Assembly (NCBI GenBank): GCA_031258965.1
Contig: JAIRMC010000143.1
Coordinates: forward strand, 1-64,000
Source: Azoarcus sp.
GTDB lineage: Bacteria > Pseudomonadota > Gammaproteobacteria > Burkholderiales > Rhodocyclaceae
Direction: 5' to 3'
DNA length: 64,000 bases
A model generated the notes under the pieces. The model saw only the letters and a list, made by a program, of their open reading frames with translations. It searched no databases and was not told the DNA's origin. Within the stretch, counting starts at the first letter, position 1. The number at the start of each line of letters is the position of its first letter. Positions 38,364-47,950 of the stretch are shown piece by piece. Position numbers and translations under genes: made by a program.

Positions 38364-39476
38364 TCAGGAACCAGAGGGCGCAACACACCCCTGCGGTTCT
38401 TCCCTCGCCTCGATTGCGGCGGCAATATCGTCCATGGCGGGTTCGTCCGTCACTACCGCTTGCCCCAGGCCGCGCAGCAGTACGAAGCGCGGCTTGCCCG
38501 CTTCGACTTTCTTGTCGCGCGCCATGAGTTCCAGATAACGCGGCACGCCCAGAGCTGGGCCTGTAACCGGCAGACCGGCGCGCGCAAACAGGCGCTCGAT
38601 GCGCGCCATATCTGCTTCGCCCAGCCAGCCCATGCGGCGGGAAAGCTCCGCCGCCATCATCGTGCCCGCCGCCACGCCTTCGCCGTGCAGCCATTGCCCG
38701 TAGCCCAAGCCGGTTTCGATGGCGTGCCCGAAGGTATGGCCGAGGTTGAGCAGGGCGCGCATGCCCTGCTCGGTTTCGTCGGCGGCCACGATTTCGGCCT
38801 TGTGGCGGCAGGACTGCTCGATGGCCCAGGCCAGGGCCTCGGGTTCCAGAGCGCGCAGGGCGTCGATGTTCCGTTCCAGCCAGGCAAAAAAACCGGCGTC
38901 GCGGATCAGCCCGTATTTGATGACTTCGGCCAGTCCGGCGGAAAGTTCCCGGGCAGGCAGGGTGGAGAGCGTTTCGGTATCGGCCAGCACCAGCCGGGGC
39001 TGGTGGAAGGCGCCGATCATGTTCTTGCCGAGCGGGTGGTTGATCGCCGTTTTGCCGCCCACGGAGGAGTCCACTTGCGCGAGCAGGGTGGTCGGTACCT
39101 GGATGAAGTCGATCCCGCGCTGGTAGCTCGCCGCCGCGAAGCCGCCCATGTCGCCCACGACGCCGCCGCCCAGGGCGATGAGCATCGTGGCGCGTTCGCA
39201 GCGTCCGCGCAGCAGTGCATCGAAGATAAGATTGAGCGTCTGCCAGTCTTTGTGCGCTTCGCCGTCGGGCAGGATAATGCTGATGACGTCAAGGTTTTCC
39301 AGTCGCAGGCCCGCGCATAGGCGTTCGAGATAGAGCGGCCCCACGACTTCGTTGGTCACGACGGCAACTTTGCGCGCGCGCAGTTTCTGCACGATCAGGC
39401 CAGGACGCTCAAGCAGGCCGCGCCCGATATGGATTGGGTAGGCGCGCGCGCCGAGGTCGACGTTCAGCGAGCGCAC
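38364..39476 (-). CDS. aroB: 3-dehydroquinate synthase AroB
   Basis: The second enzyme of the shikimate pathway, NAD- and Zn-dependent, 370 residues. Visible blocks are [48 protein letters not shown] and the zinc histidine in [12 protein letters not shown]. Its start overlaps the end of aroK by 13 nt. Confidence 0.97.
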   Translation of the reverse strand: MRSLNVDLGARAYPIHIGRGLLERPGLIVQKLRARKVAVVTNEVVGPLYLERLCAGLRLENLDVISIILPDGEAHKDWQTLNLIFDALLRGRCERATMLIALGGGVVGDMGGFAAASYQRGIDFIQVPTTLLAQVDSSVGGKTAINHPLGKNMIGAFHQPRLVLADTETLSTLPARELSAGLAEVIKYGLIRDAGFFAWLERNIDALRALEPEALAWAIEQSCRHKAEIVAADETEQGMRALLNLGHTFGHAIETGLGYGQWLHGEGVAAGTMMAAELSRRMGWLGEADMARIERLFARAGLPVTGPALGVPRYLELMARDKKVEAGKPRFVLLRGLGQAVVTDEPAMDDIAAAIEAREEPQGCVAPSGS

Positions 39477-40015
39477 AGGATTTTCTTCCCGAAACCGTCC
39501 AGCGCCTTTTCGACCTGGTTCGCCATCGTCATGGAGCCGCCGCGCTCGCCATCGATGATGATGTCGGCAATTTCGCGGTACAGCGGGTCGCGCTGGCGGT
39601 ACAGTTCTTCGATGCGCGCGCGCGGATCGGGCGCCTGGAGCAATGGGCGGTTACGGTCGTGGCGGGTGCGCTCCCACAGGACGTGCGGCGGCACGTCGAG
39701 ATAGATGACAGTGCCGCGCCGCACCAGCAGGGCGCGATTGGCGGCGTCAAGCACGGCGCCGCCGCCAGTGGCGACGACGATGTCGGGTTCGGCGGTCAGT
39801 TCGTCCAGCATGCGCGACTCGCGGCGGCGGAAACCTGTCTCGCCCTCGATATCAAAGATGACCGGGATGGAAACGCCGGTGCGCGCGATGAGTTCGTGAT
39901 CGCAGTCCGCGAAGCGCATTGCGCGGCGGCGCGCGAGTTCACGCCCCACCGTCGTTTTTCCCGCGCCCATCATGCCTACCAGAATCAAACAGCCCACGAA
40001 TATTTGTCGCCGCAT
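39464..40015 (-). CDS. aroK: Shikimate kinase AroK
   Basis: Phosphorylates shikimate at O3. The 183-residue protein has the P-loop [11 protein letters not shown], the shikimate-binding [13 protein letters not shown], the FRRRES arginines, [10 protein letters not shown] and the lid RNRPLL. ATG 40015 is chosen; the protein proper begins near LILVGMM. It sits in the betaproteobacterial pilMNOPQ-aroK-aroB arrangement but after a terminator. Confidence 0.95.
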   Translation of the reverse strand: MRRQIFVGCLILVGMMGAGKTTVGRELARRRAMRFADCDHELIARTGVSIPVIFDIEGETGFRRRESRMLDELTAEPDIVVATGGGAVLDAANRALLVRRGTVIYLDVPPHVLWERTRHDRNRPLLQAPDPRARIEELYRQRDPLYREIADIIIDGERGGSMTMANQVEKALDGFGKKILCAR

Positions 40016-40022
40016 TGCAATG

Positions 40023-40054
40023 AAAAAGGCGGCGTCTCCCAGGGAGACGCCGCC
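40023..40054 (-). terminator. Rho-independent terminator between pilQ and aroK
   Basis: GGCGGCGTCTCCC and its exact complement GGGAGACGCCGCC, separated by one base in the centre, followed on the minus strand by TTTTT. A very stable hairpin 28 nt after the pilQ stop. Confidence 0.85.
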
Positions 40055-40081
40055 CCGTATCATACAGGCGAACGCGGAACT

Positions 40082-42334
40082 TCAGCGCAGGGTCAGGGAT
40101 TCATCGACGATGCGCGGCGTCACAAAGATCAGCAGTTCCGTTTCGGCCTTCGTCTTGTTGGTCGTCCGAAAGAGGTGGCCCAGGAACGGTATGTCGCCAA
40201 GCAGGGGCACCTTGGTCACGCTGGTCAGTTCATCTTCGGAATAGATGCCGCCGATCACGACCGTGCCGCCGTTTTCGATGAGCACGTCGCTCTTGACGTT
40301 CTTGGTTTCGATCGGCGGTTCAGTGCCGCTGGATGTGGATAGCGGCCTGTCCTTGTTCACCTGAATGGCGAGTTGCAGACGACCGTCCGGGGTGATCTGC
40401 GGTTTGACCCTGAGCGCGAGCACCGCTTTCTTGAACGAGGTGGAGGTCGCGCCGGAGCTGGAGGCTTCCTGATAGGGGATTTCGGTGCCCTGCTCGATCA
40501 GCGCCTCGACGTTGTTGGCGGTCAGCACGCGCGGGCTGGAGATGGTGCGAGCCTTGCCGTCGGTTTCCTGCGCTTGCAATTCGATGTTCAGGAAGCGCGT
40601 CAGACTGCTGTTGACGAGCGTCAAGCCGAGCGTTCCGAACGAATTCGCCAGATCGCTCCCGCTATAGGACGATGCGCCGTTGCCCGCCTCGGTTCTGCCA
40701 GGAAAAAAGACGTTGATACTGTCGTAGCCGCCGCCAGCCTTGGCTTCGGATGTGGTGGTTTCGATGTAGTCTTGCCCCCCCAAAGTAACATCTTTCATTT
40801 CGGTATTCGCAAAATTGGCGTGACCAAACCCGAGTTGCGCGCCATTACCCAGGCTCTTGAGTTTCATGTCGCCATAGCCCAGCTTCACGCCAAGCGCGCG
40901 GGCGAAGTCCTTGCTGGCTTCGACGATGCGCGCCTCGATCAAGACCTGGCGCGGCGCGACGTCGATTTCGGTAATCACCCGGCGCACGTCGGCGAGTCGG
41001 GAGCCGACATCGGTCACGAAAACTTTGTTGCTGCGATCATCGACCACGACGCTGCCGCGCTTGGAGAGCACGGTCTGGCCCTTGGCTTGCAGGAAGCTGG
41101 TGATTTCGGTGGCGCGGTGGTAGTTGATCTGGAAGCTTTCGGTTTGCAGCGGTTCCAGTTCTTCGACCTGCGCCCGCGCTTCGTTGATGAGTTTTTCGCG
41201 CGCGGCGAGTTCCTCGCCCGGCGCGATCCAGATCACGTTGCCGTTCTTGCGCATGTCCAGTCCCTTGGCCTGGAGGATGATGTCGAGCGCCTGATCCCAG
41301 GGCACGTCCTTGAGCCGCAGGGTGAGGTTGCCCTGTACCGAGTCGGAAGTGACGATGTTGAAATCGGTGAAGTCGGCGATGACTTGCAGCACCGAGCGCA
41401 GGTCGACGTTCTGGAAGTTGAGCGAGAGCTTGTCGCCCGCGTATTTGACGCGCCCGCCGCCCCGCTGCACGAGTTTGTCGGGGTCTTCGGCGACGCGCTT
41501 GACTTCAAGGATGAATTGGTTGTCGCTCTGGTAGGCGTTGTGTTCCCACAATCCGGTCGGCGTCACGGTCAGGCGGGCAGAGCCGCCTTGCTGTTCGGCC
41601 TGCAAGAATGTCACCGGCGTGCCGAAGTCGGTGACGTCGGAACGGCGGCGCAGGTTCTCCGGCAATACCGTGCCAGGAAAACTCACGAACAGCTTGCCGC
41701 CTTGCTGGCGCACGTCGACCCCGGTGTCCGCGTTGGAGAGCTGGACGATGATCCTGCCTTCGCCGCCCGTGCCGCGCCGGAAGTTGATGTCGCTGATGCT
41801 TTTCCTCACGTTCGCCGCGGACGGCGCGCTGGCATGGCGGGGGGCGGACGCGCCGACCCGGCTGAAGGCGGGCGCGCCGGAAGACGATGCCGCAACCGGG
41901 ACGCCGCCCGAGGCAAGGGCGATGGTCACGGCATTGCCCTCGACACGCACATCGTAAGACAGCAGACGCGCCAGATTGAGCACCAGCCGGGTGCGGTCGC
42001 CAACCTGGACGATGTTGGCGCTGCGCAGGTCGCCGCGCTCGATGCTTTCCATGCCTCGCCCAAGCCCGTTGGCCGTGGCGGGGAAATCGAACGCGATGCG
42101 CGGCGGGTTGGCCACGGTGAAGCTGGCGGGAATGGCCGCCAGGGGCGTTTGCGTGGTCAGGCGTACATGAATCGTACTGCCATCTTCAGCAACTTCCATC
42201 GCCTGAATGCTATTAAGATAATCGCCAGCCGATGCCTGGGGTGGATCGCTTGCCTGCGCCCACGCCGGTATTCCCGGCGCGAGCATGCCAGCCGCTGCCG
42301 CCAATAACAGCAACGCGCCGATTCGCCTGTTCAT
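40082..42334 (-). CDS. pilQ: Type IV pilus secretin PilQ
   Basis: The 750-residue outer-membrane secretin that lets the pilus exit. It has a signal peptide (LLLLAAAAGMLAPGIPAWA), two AMIN domains (about 45-260) that bind peptidoglycan, the N0/STN domain (VDLRSVLQVIADFTDFNIV), an N1 domain, and the secretin core with VLIEARIVEAS and VPLLGDIPFLGHLFR. ATG 42334 has AGGAGG upstream and overlaps the pilP stop. Confidence 0.97.
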   Translation of the reverse strand: MNRRIGALLLLAAAAGMLAPGIPAWAQASDPPQASAGDYLNSIQAMEVAEDGSTIHVRLTTQTPLAAIPASFTVANPPRIAFDFPATANGLGRGMESIERGDLRSANIVQVGDRTRLVLNLARLLSYDVRVEGNAVTIALASGGVPVAASSSGAPAFSRVGASAPRHASAPSAANVRKSISDINFRRGTGGEGRIIVQLSNADTGVDVRQQGGKLFVSFPGTVLPENLRRRSDVTDFGTPVTFLQAEQQGGSARLTVTPTGLWEHNAYQSDNQFILEVKRVAEDPDKLVQRGGGRVKYAGDKLSLNFQNVDLRSVLQVIADFTDFNIVTSDSVQGNLTLRLKDVPWDQALDIILQAKGLDMRKNGNVIWIAPGEELAAREKLINEARAQVEELEPLQTESFQINYHRATEITSFLQAKGQTVLSKRGSVVVDDRSNKVFVTDVGSRLADVRRVITEIDVAPRQVLIEARIVEASKDFARALGVKLGYGDMKLKSLGNGAQLGFGHANFANTEMKDVTLGGQDYIETTTSEAKAGGGYDSINVFFPGRTEAGNGASSYSGSDLANSFGTLGLTLVNSSLTRFLNIELQAQETDGKARTISSPRVLTANNVEALIEQGTEIPYQEASSSGATSTSFKKAVLALRVKPQITPDGRLQLAIQVNKDRPLSTSSGTEPPIETKNVKSDVLIENGGTVVIGGIYSEDELTSVTKVPLLGDIPFLGHLFRTTNKTKAETELLIFVTPRIVDESLTLR

Positions 42335-42861
42335 TTTCCAGCCTCCTGCCGCTCTTGCAGCCGCAATGTACTGATACGTTCGATCCAACCTTCATTGAGG
42401 TCTTCGATCAACTCTTGAAGCTCCACCTTGTCTTCGGTAATCGCAACGATTCTCCCGTAATGCCGCCCCATGAAATTGCCTGTTCTCACCTGATACAACA
42501 CATCATCCGCTTGGATGAGCGCGTGAATTTCCTTGTCCTGCGCCAGAACGCCGACCATCTTCAATGCTTCTAGCGGGAAGGCCTCCAGAGGCTCGCGCTG
42601 CCGGTCGGGATTGAGGCGCGGATCGTCGAGATGCTGCTTTTCCGGTTTCGCCGGTTCCAGCCGGGCCGCGTCGAACGGTTCCATCTCCTCCGTGGAGACG
42701 TAATCGACCACCGGAAAAATCCTGACCTCCGGCAAAGGCTTGACCGCGCCGTGCATGCCGACGGCCTGTTCTTCCATCCATTTCTGGATGTCCTCCTGAT
42801 CGTTCGCACAGCCTGCCAGCGAGGCGGCGCACAGCATCGCAAGGGCAAACGCGCCTTTCAT
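42331..42861 (-). CDS. pilP: Type IV pilus lipoprotein PilP
   Basis: A 176-residue inner-membrane lipoprotein (SLAGCAND; lipidated Cys18) that links the PilNO complex to the PilQ secretin. The C-terminal beta-domain starts near ALKMVGVL and includes GRIVAITEDKVELQELI. Overlaps pilO and pilQ by 4 nt each. Confidence 0.95.
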   Translation of the reverse strand: MKGAFALAMLCAASLAGCANDQEDIQKWMEEQAVGMHGAVKPLPEVRIFPVVDYVSTEEMEPFDAARLEPAKPEKQHLDDPRLNPDRQREPLEAFPLEALKMVGVLAQDKEIHALIQADDVLYQVRTGNFMGRHYGRIVAITEDKVELQELIEDLNEGWIERISTLRLQERQEAGK

Positions 42862-43514
42862 TTTTTCGCTCCCTGCTGCTTCGCCAGTTCATCCTGTTCG
42901 AGATAGCGATAGGTTTCCGCCGTCGCGTCCAGCCTCAGGCGTCCGTCGCCCGCGCTGGCTTTCTTGCCCTGGGGAGGCGCGGCGATCGTGAGCGCCAAGT
43001 TTTTTATGGTCACGATGCGCGGCATCCGGGCGACGTCGCTGGCGAATTCGCCAAGGCTGTGATAGTCGCCGGTCACGCTGATCTGCACCGGCACCGCCGC
43101 GTAGAACTCTTTGATTTCGTCCTTGGCCGGTTTGAACAGATCAAATTGCAGGCCGCGCCCAAGCCCGGCGTGGTTGATATCCGACAACAGGGATTCCATC
43201 TCGGCCTTGCCGGGCAATTGCCTGACGAGGGTTTCCAGTTGGCGGTTGATCTCGGAGAGTTGGCGCCGGTATTCGTCGATATTGACGGCCTGCCGTTTTT
43301 TGCTGACCCAACTTTCGCGCAATTGCTGCTCTTTTTCCCGGCTCTGTTCCAGCGCAACCCGCTGCGCCGACCCGTCGAACAGCCATCCGACCACGAGCAC
43401 GGCAAGCAGCATCGCCACGAAAGCGGCAATCTTGGGCGCGAGCGGCCACACACCGGGATCGTTGATATTCAAGCCCTGGAAATCGTTCTGCAACTGTTGG
43501 AAATCGAAGCCCAT
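42858..43514 (-). CDS. pilO: Type IV pilus alignment protein PilO
   Basis: A 218-residue bitopic protein. One transmembrane helix (FVAMLLAVLVVGWLF, about 33-47) is followed by a coiled coil and a ferredoxin-like periplasmic domain (YAAVPVQISVTGDYHSLGEF). Pairs with PilN to hold the alignment subcomplex. Five nucleotides separate it from pilN. Confidence 0.94.
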   Translation of the reverse strand: MGFDFQQLQNDFQGLNINDPGVWPLAPKIAAFVAMLLAVLVVGWLFDGSAQRVALEQSREKEQQLRESWVSKKRQAVNIDEYRRQLSEINRQLETLVRQLPGKAEMESLLSDINHAGLGRGLQFDLFKPAKDEIKEFYAAVPVQISVTGDYHSLGEFASDVARMPRIVTIKNLALTIAAPPQGKKASAGDGRLRLDATAETYRYLEQDELAKQQGAKK

Positions 43515-43519
43515 GGCGC

Positions 43520-44110
43520 CTACCCTTTCCCTGTCGCGGCATCCGCCGCCTCATCCACCGGCGTGCTGGAATGCTTGATATAGACGTTGATCTCGAAACT
43601 GTAGACACGGCGGTTATTGAGCATTTCCGCCACGCTGCCGACGACTTCGGTGTTTCCCGTGAATAGGGGCGACTCGTTCAGGTTGACCATCAACTGCGAC
43701 ACGCGCGCATTGGATTGCGCGTAGCCTTTCAAGGTGATCTTGTTGTCCGACTGTTTTACCGTGGTCAAATAGGCACCCACCGGCAGGCGCGCGTTCAACT
43801 CGTTGAAAAGATGCACGGTTTCGGCTCGGTTGCTCTGCAAGGTTTCGATGACCTGCTTGCGGGCGAGCAGTCTGCCGATCTGGTTGCGCAAATCCTTGAT
43901 TTCGACGATCACATCATCGAGCCTGGCGATTTCGTTTTCGATATACCGGTTGCGCGCGTCCTGGCTATCGACGTGCCGGGCATTGACCGCGTGCGCCAAC
44001 AGCCAGATGACGGCCCCCAATATGAGCATCATCGCGGAGATCGCATAAAACTGCTTGCGCCGCTCCTTGCGCTTTTCTTCGCGATGCGGGAGGAGGTTGA
44101 TCCGGATCAT
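43520..44110 (-). CDS. pilN: Type IV pilus assembly protein PilN
   Basis: A 196-residue protein whose N-terminal INLLPHREEKRKERR motif binds PilM in the cytoplasm. One transmembrane helix (AISAMMLILGAVIWLLA) and a periplasmic coiled coil with a ferredoxin-like domain follow. ATG 44110 overlaps the pilM stop (ATGA); upstream in-frame sequence lacks conservation. Confidence 0.95.
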   Translation of the reverse strand: MIRINLLPHREEKRKERRKQFYAISAMMLILGAVIWLLAHAVNARHVDSQDARNRYIENEIARLDDVIVEIKDLRNQIGRLLARKQVIETLQSNRAETVHLFNELNARLPVGAYLTTVKQSDNKITLKGYAQSNARVSQLMVNLNESPLFTGNTEVVGSVAEMLNNRRVYSFEINVYIKHSSTPVDEAADAATGKG

Positions 44111-45180
44111 GCGTCGAACCTCCGCAAAGCCAAACCGCAAGCCACCATCAGGGACGGCGCGTCAGCCATCAGTTTCTTCGCGCCATGCTTTTTCGGCGGG
44201 GTCATGCCCATGAAAGGATTGGCCAGGATCGTCTGCACCTGGGTGCGTCCGCTGACAATCTGTGTCAATCCGGGCATGACCACGCCGCCCCCGGCAAGCA
44301 TGAGTGCATCGACTCCGTTGTACTGCGTGGAAGTGAAAAAGAACTGCAAGGCGCGCGACACTTCAAGCGCCAAGTTTTCCATGAAGGGTTGCAGCAAATT
44401 CGCCGCATACTCTCCGGGCAAGGCATTTGTACGTTTGGCCGTTTCGGCCTCGTCCAGACCCATGCCATATTGACGGGCAATATCCTGGGTGAGATGATTG
44501 CCGCCGAAAGCCTGCTCGCGCGAATAAACCTTTTGCCCATTGCGAAAAACCATGAAATTCATCACGGTCGCGCCAACGTCGACCAGGGCGACCAATTTAC
44601 CGGCAGCCGCGCTCGGCAATTGCCGCACGGCCAAGTCGAAAGCGGCTTCGAGCGCCAGGGATTCGACATCGACCACCGCTACCTTGAGACCACAGGCTTC
44701 CACCACGCCGACACGATCCTCGACTTTTTCCTTGCGCGAAGCCGCCACCAGCACTTCGATCTCGCCAGACGTACCCGCCGGGCCGATGATCTGGAAATCG
44801 AGATTGACCTCATCCAGCCCGAACGGAATATACCGGGCAGCTTCGGCCTCGACCTGTATCTCCATGTCCAGTTCGCGCAACCCATCGGGCAGGATGATCT
44901 TCTTGGTAAAGACCGCGGACGCGGGCAAGGCGATGGCGACGTTCTTCACCCCGGAGCCGAATCGCCGCAACGCGTGCCTCACGCTTCCGGCCACGGCGTC
45001 GAAATTGGCGATGTTGCCGTCCATCACGGCCCCACGCGGAAGCACTTCGACCACGTAGCGTTCCACGCGCAGGCTGTTCCGCTCGCCCGCCGCCAGTTCC
45101 AGCAGTTTGACCGACGACGATGAAATGTCGAGTCCCGCAAGCTGGCGAGACTTCACACGAAAGAAAGAAGTATCGATCAC
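44107..45180 (-). CDS. pilM: Type IV pilus actin-like ATPase PilM
   Basis: A 357-residue FtsA-like cytoplasmic protein. Nucleotide-binding signatures are GLDISSSSVKLLEL, LVDVGATVMNFMV and LAGGGVVMPGL. It starts with GTG at 45180, with AAAAGGG upstream. First gene of pilMNOPQ and divergent from mrcA across 368 nt, which must contain promoters for both; apart from a TATAAT for mrcA I cannot identify them with confidence. Confidence 0.96.
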   Translation of the reverse strand: MIDTSFFRVKSRQLAGLDISSSSVKLLELAAGERNSLRVERYVVEVLPRGAVMDGNIANFDAVAGSVRHALRRFGSGVKNVAIALPASAVFTKKIILPDGLRELDMEIQVEAEAARYIPFGLDEVNLDFQIIGPAGTSGEIEVLVAASRKEKVEDRVGVVEACGLKVAVVDVESLALEAAFDLAVRQLPSAAAGKLVALVDVGATVMNFMVFRNGQKVYSREQAFGGNHLTQDIARQYGMGLDEAETAKRTNALPGEYAANLLQPFMENLALEVSRALQFFFTSTQYNGVDALMLAGGGVVMPGLTQIVSGRTQVQTILANPFMGMTPPKKHGAKKLMADAPSLMVACGLALRRFDA

Positions 45181-45515
45181 GAAAAAACCCTTTTATTTCT
45201 TCACACTCAGGCAACCGTGCCGGATACATCCCAAACCACTTCCCGACGATATGCGATGCCAGTCTAGGCCCGGACTTCAATGCGCTACAAGCAAGTATTC
45301 ACTGCAAAGACCCACTGGAGTGACATTCTTCTCGCACGGCAATGGATACGAATTCACGAGTCGACGCCGATATGTCCCGCCCCACAAATCCATTGCGCAA
45401 ACATCCCGCGCGAACCGCCGCGGATGCCGATTTCACGCTGTAGCATGAAAATCAGGCATTCGTACAATTGCCTCGTTGTTTCTCACCGCCGTCCGGGAAA
45501 ATCCCGTGCGCCAGA

Positions 45516-45521
45516 TATAAT
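45516..45521 (+). promoter_or_regulatory. TATAAT -10 element upstream of mrcA
   Basis: A perfect TATAAT lies 27 nt before the mrcA ATG. The expected -35 position (CCGGGA region) is a poor match, so an activator or a weak promoter is likely. Confidence 0.45.
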
Positions 45522-45548
45522 GCGTTCCGTCCCATTTCATACCGAGAT

Positions 45549-47924
45549 ATGATGCGCTGGTTTCTCTACCCGCTTGCCGCATTACTGGCGCTGACGGTGA
45601 TCGGCATCGCCACGCTGGCCGCAATCTCCATACTGGCCTGGCCCAAACTGCCCTCCCTCGAGGCCCTGACCGACTACCAGCCCCGCGTCCCCCTGCGCGT
45701 CTACACCGCCGACGGCCATCTCATCAGCGAATTCGGCGAAGAACGGCGGACGGTGGTCAAGATCCAGAACGTCCCCCTCCAACTCAAGCAAGCCCTGCTC
45801 GCGGCAGAGGACGAAAACTTCTACAACCACATGGGCATCGACCTCGCGGGCCTTGCGCGCGCGTTCATCAACAACCTGCGCTCCGGCTCGCGCGGACAAG
45901 GCGCCTCGACGATCACCATGCAGGTGGCACGCAACTTCTTCCTAACGCGGGAAAGGTCGTACAGCCGCAAACTGTACGAAATCCTGCTCGCGCTCAAGAT
46001 CGAAAACAACCTCGGCAAAGACCAGATCCTCGAACTCTACGTCAACCAGATTTTCCTCGGCCAGCGCGCCTACGGCTTCTCCGCCGCCGCCCAGATCTAC
46101 TTCGGCAAACCGCTCGCCGACCTCAACCTGGCCGAATCCGCCCTGCTCGCCGGGCTGCCCCAGGCGCCTACCCGGATCAACCCCATTTCCAACCCCTCTC
46201 GCGCGCAGCAGCGGCAACGCTATGTATTGCGTCGCATGCTCGAATCGGGCTTCATCACCGAAGCCCAATACCGGCAGGCCGCCAGCGCCCCCTTGCGGAC
46301 GGCTTCCGGCAGCGCCGCCCTCGACCCCCGCGCCGTCAACCCGGTACATGCCGAATACGTTGCCGAAATCGCGCGCCAAATCGCCGTCGAACAATTCGGC
46401 GAACGGGCCTACCAGGCCGGTTTCAAAATCATCACCACCATCACCCGCGCCGAACAGGAAGCCGCCTACGCCGCCCTTCGCCAAGGCGTACTGGACTACG
46501 ACCGCCGCCACGGCTACCGCAGCCCGGAAAAATTCCTCTCCCTGCCGTCCGACGCCCTGGACGAAGAAATGCTCGACGAGGAAATCGTCCAGGCGCGCGA
46601 CTACGGGGATTTACTCGCGGCAGTCGTGCTCGAGGTCGCGCCAAAAGAAGTCGCGGCCTACCGCAACGGCCAGCTTATCCAAATCACGGGCGACGGCCTG
46701 CGCTTCGCCGCTCCCATGCTGAACAACAAAGCGCCGCAGGCGCGCCGGATACGCCGGGGCGCGCTCGTGCGAATCCGCAATACCACAAAAGGTTGGGAAC
46801 TCGCCCAACTTCCGGACGTCGAAGCCGCCCTGCTGTCGATAGACACCCGCACCGGCGCCGTGCGCGCTCTGGTGGGCGGATTCGACTACAACCGCAGACA
46901 ATTCAACAACGTCACCCAGGCGGAGCGCCAGCCGGGTTCCAGCTTCAAACCCTTCATCTACTCCGCCAGTCTCGAACGCGGCTATGCCCCAGGCTCGCTG
47001 ATCGCGGACGAACCCTTGTACTACCCGGCGGGCGGCATCACCGGGCACGAATGGATGCCGCACAACTACGACGGCAAATTCAGCGGCATCATCACCCTGC
47101 GCGACGCCCTGGCACATTCCAAGAACATTCCCGCCATCCGGCTGCTCGAAGACATCACGCCGCGTTACGCCCAGAGCTACATCAGCCGCTTCGGCTTCAA
47201 CACTGCCCATCACCCCCCCTACCTGACCATGGCGCTTGGCGCAGGCTCGGTCACGCCATGGGAAATGGCGAGCGCCTATGCCGTATTCGCCAACGGCGGC
47301 TTTCGCGTCAATCCCTATGTCGTCAAGGAAATCCTCGACAGCAACAACAGGCCGATTGCCCGCGCCACACCGCAGATTGCTGGCGAAAACGCAAAACAGG
47401 TCATCGACGCGCGCAACGCCTGGATCATGACCTCCATGCTTCAGGATGTCGTGCGCCGCGGCACCGCCGCACGGGCGCGCAGCCTCAACCGCAACGACCT
47501 TGCAGGCAAGACCGGCACCACCAACGACTACGCCGACGCCTGGTTCTGCGGCTACAACCCGCAAATCGTCGCCGTCTCCTGGATCGGCTTTCCGACCCCG
47601 CGCAACCTTGGCCGGGGCGAAACCGGCGGCACCGCCGCGCTGCCGATCTGGATCAACTACATGCGTACCGCCCTCGCCAACATCCCGGAAACCCCCCTCC
47701 CCCGCCCAACGGGCATCAGCACCGCCAAAGCCGGAAGCGGCAACCGCGAGGACGTCTACTACGCCGAAAACCAGCCGCCCGCCCAGGAAGAAGCGCCCGA
47801 AGAGGAAGACAGCGACTGGTTCAGTTCCCTGTTCGGCCTGCCCAGCGGCGAACGACACACCCCGCCCGCCCGCCCGCCGCAACAACGGCCCGCGCCGGTC
47901 GAAGAACGGCTGTTCGGGCGATGA
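45549..47924 (+). CDS. mrcA: Penicillin-binding protein 1A
   Basis: A 791-residue bifunctional peptidoglycan synthase. After an N-terminal membrane anchor comes the GT51 glycosyltransferase with AAEDENFYNHMGID and GASTITMQVARNFFL. Transpeptidase motifs are SSFK in QPGSSFKPF (SxxK), SKN in AHSKNIPAIR and KTGTTN (KTG). The C-terminus is acidic, then proline-rich. Two adjacent ATG codons mark the start. Divergent from pilM, as in many beta- and gammaproteobacteria. Confidence 0.96.
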   Translation: MMRWFLYPLAALLALTVIGIATLAAISILAWPKLPSLEALTDYQPRVPLRVYTADGHLISEFGEERRTVVKIQNVPLQLKQALLAAEDENFYNHMGIDLAGLARAFINNLRSGSRGQGASTITMQVARNFFLTRERSYSRKLYEILLALKIENNLGKDQILELYVNQIFLGQRAYGFSAAAQIYFGKPLADLNLAESALLAGLPQAPTRINPISNPSRAQQRQRYVLRRMLESGFITEAQYRQAASAPLRTASGSAALDPRAVNPVHAEYVAEIARQIAVEQFGERAYQAGFKIITTITRAEQEAAYAALRQGVLDYDRRHGYRSPEKFLSLPSDALDEEMLDEEIVQARDYGDLLAAVVLEVAPKEVAAYRNGQLIQITGDGLRFAAPMLNNKAPQARRIRRGALVRIRNTTKGWELAQLPDVEAALLSIDTRTGAVRALVGGFDYNRRQFNNVTQAERQPGSSFKPFIYSASLERGYAPGSLIADEPLYYPAGGITGHEWMPHNYDGKFSGIITLRDALAHSKNIPAIRLLEDITPRYAQSYISRFGFNTAHHPPYLTMALGAGSVTPWEMASAYAVFANGGFRVNPYVVKEILDSNNRPIARATPQIAGENAKQVIDARNAWIMTSMLQDVVRRGTAARARSLNRNDLAGKTGTTNDYADAWFCGYNPQIVAVSWIGFPTPRNLGRGETGGTAALPIWINYMRTALANIPETPLPRPTGISTAKAGSGNREDVYYAENQPPAQEEAPEEEDSDWFSSLFGLPSGERHTPPARPPQQRPAPVEERLFGR

Positions 47925-47950
47925 CAACGACACAAACCGGAGAACCCGCC

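Noticed and set aside
40373-42307. A 644-codon plus-strand frame
   Set aside because: Antisense to pilQ, which has full secretin motifs; codon bias explains the lack of stops.
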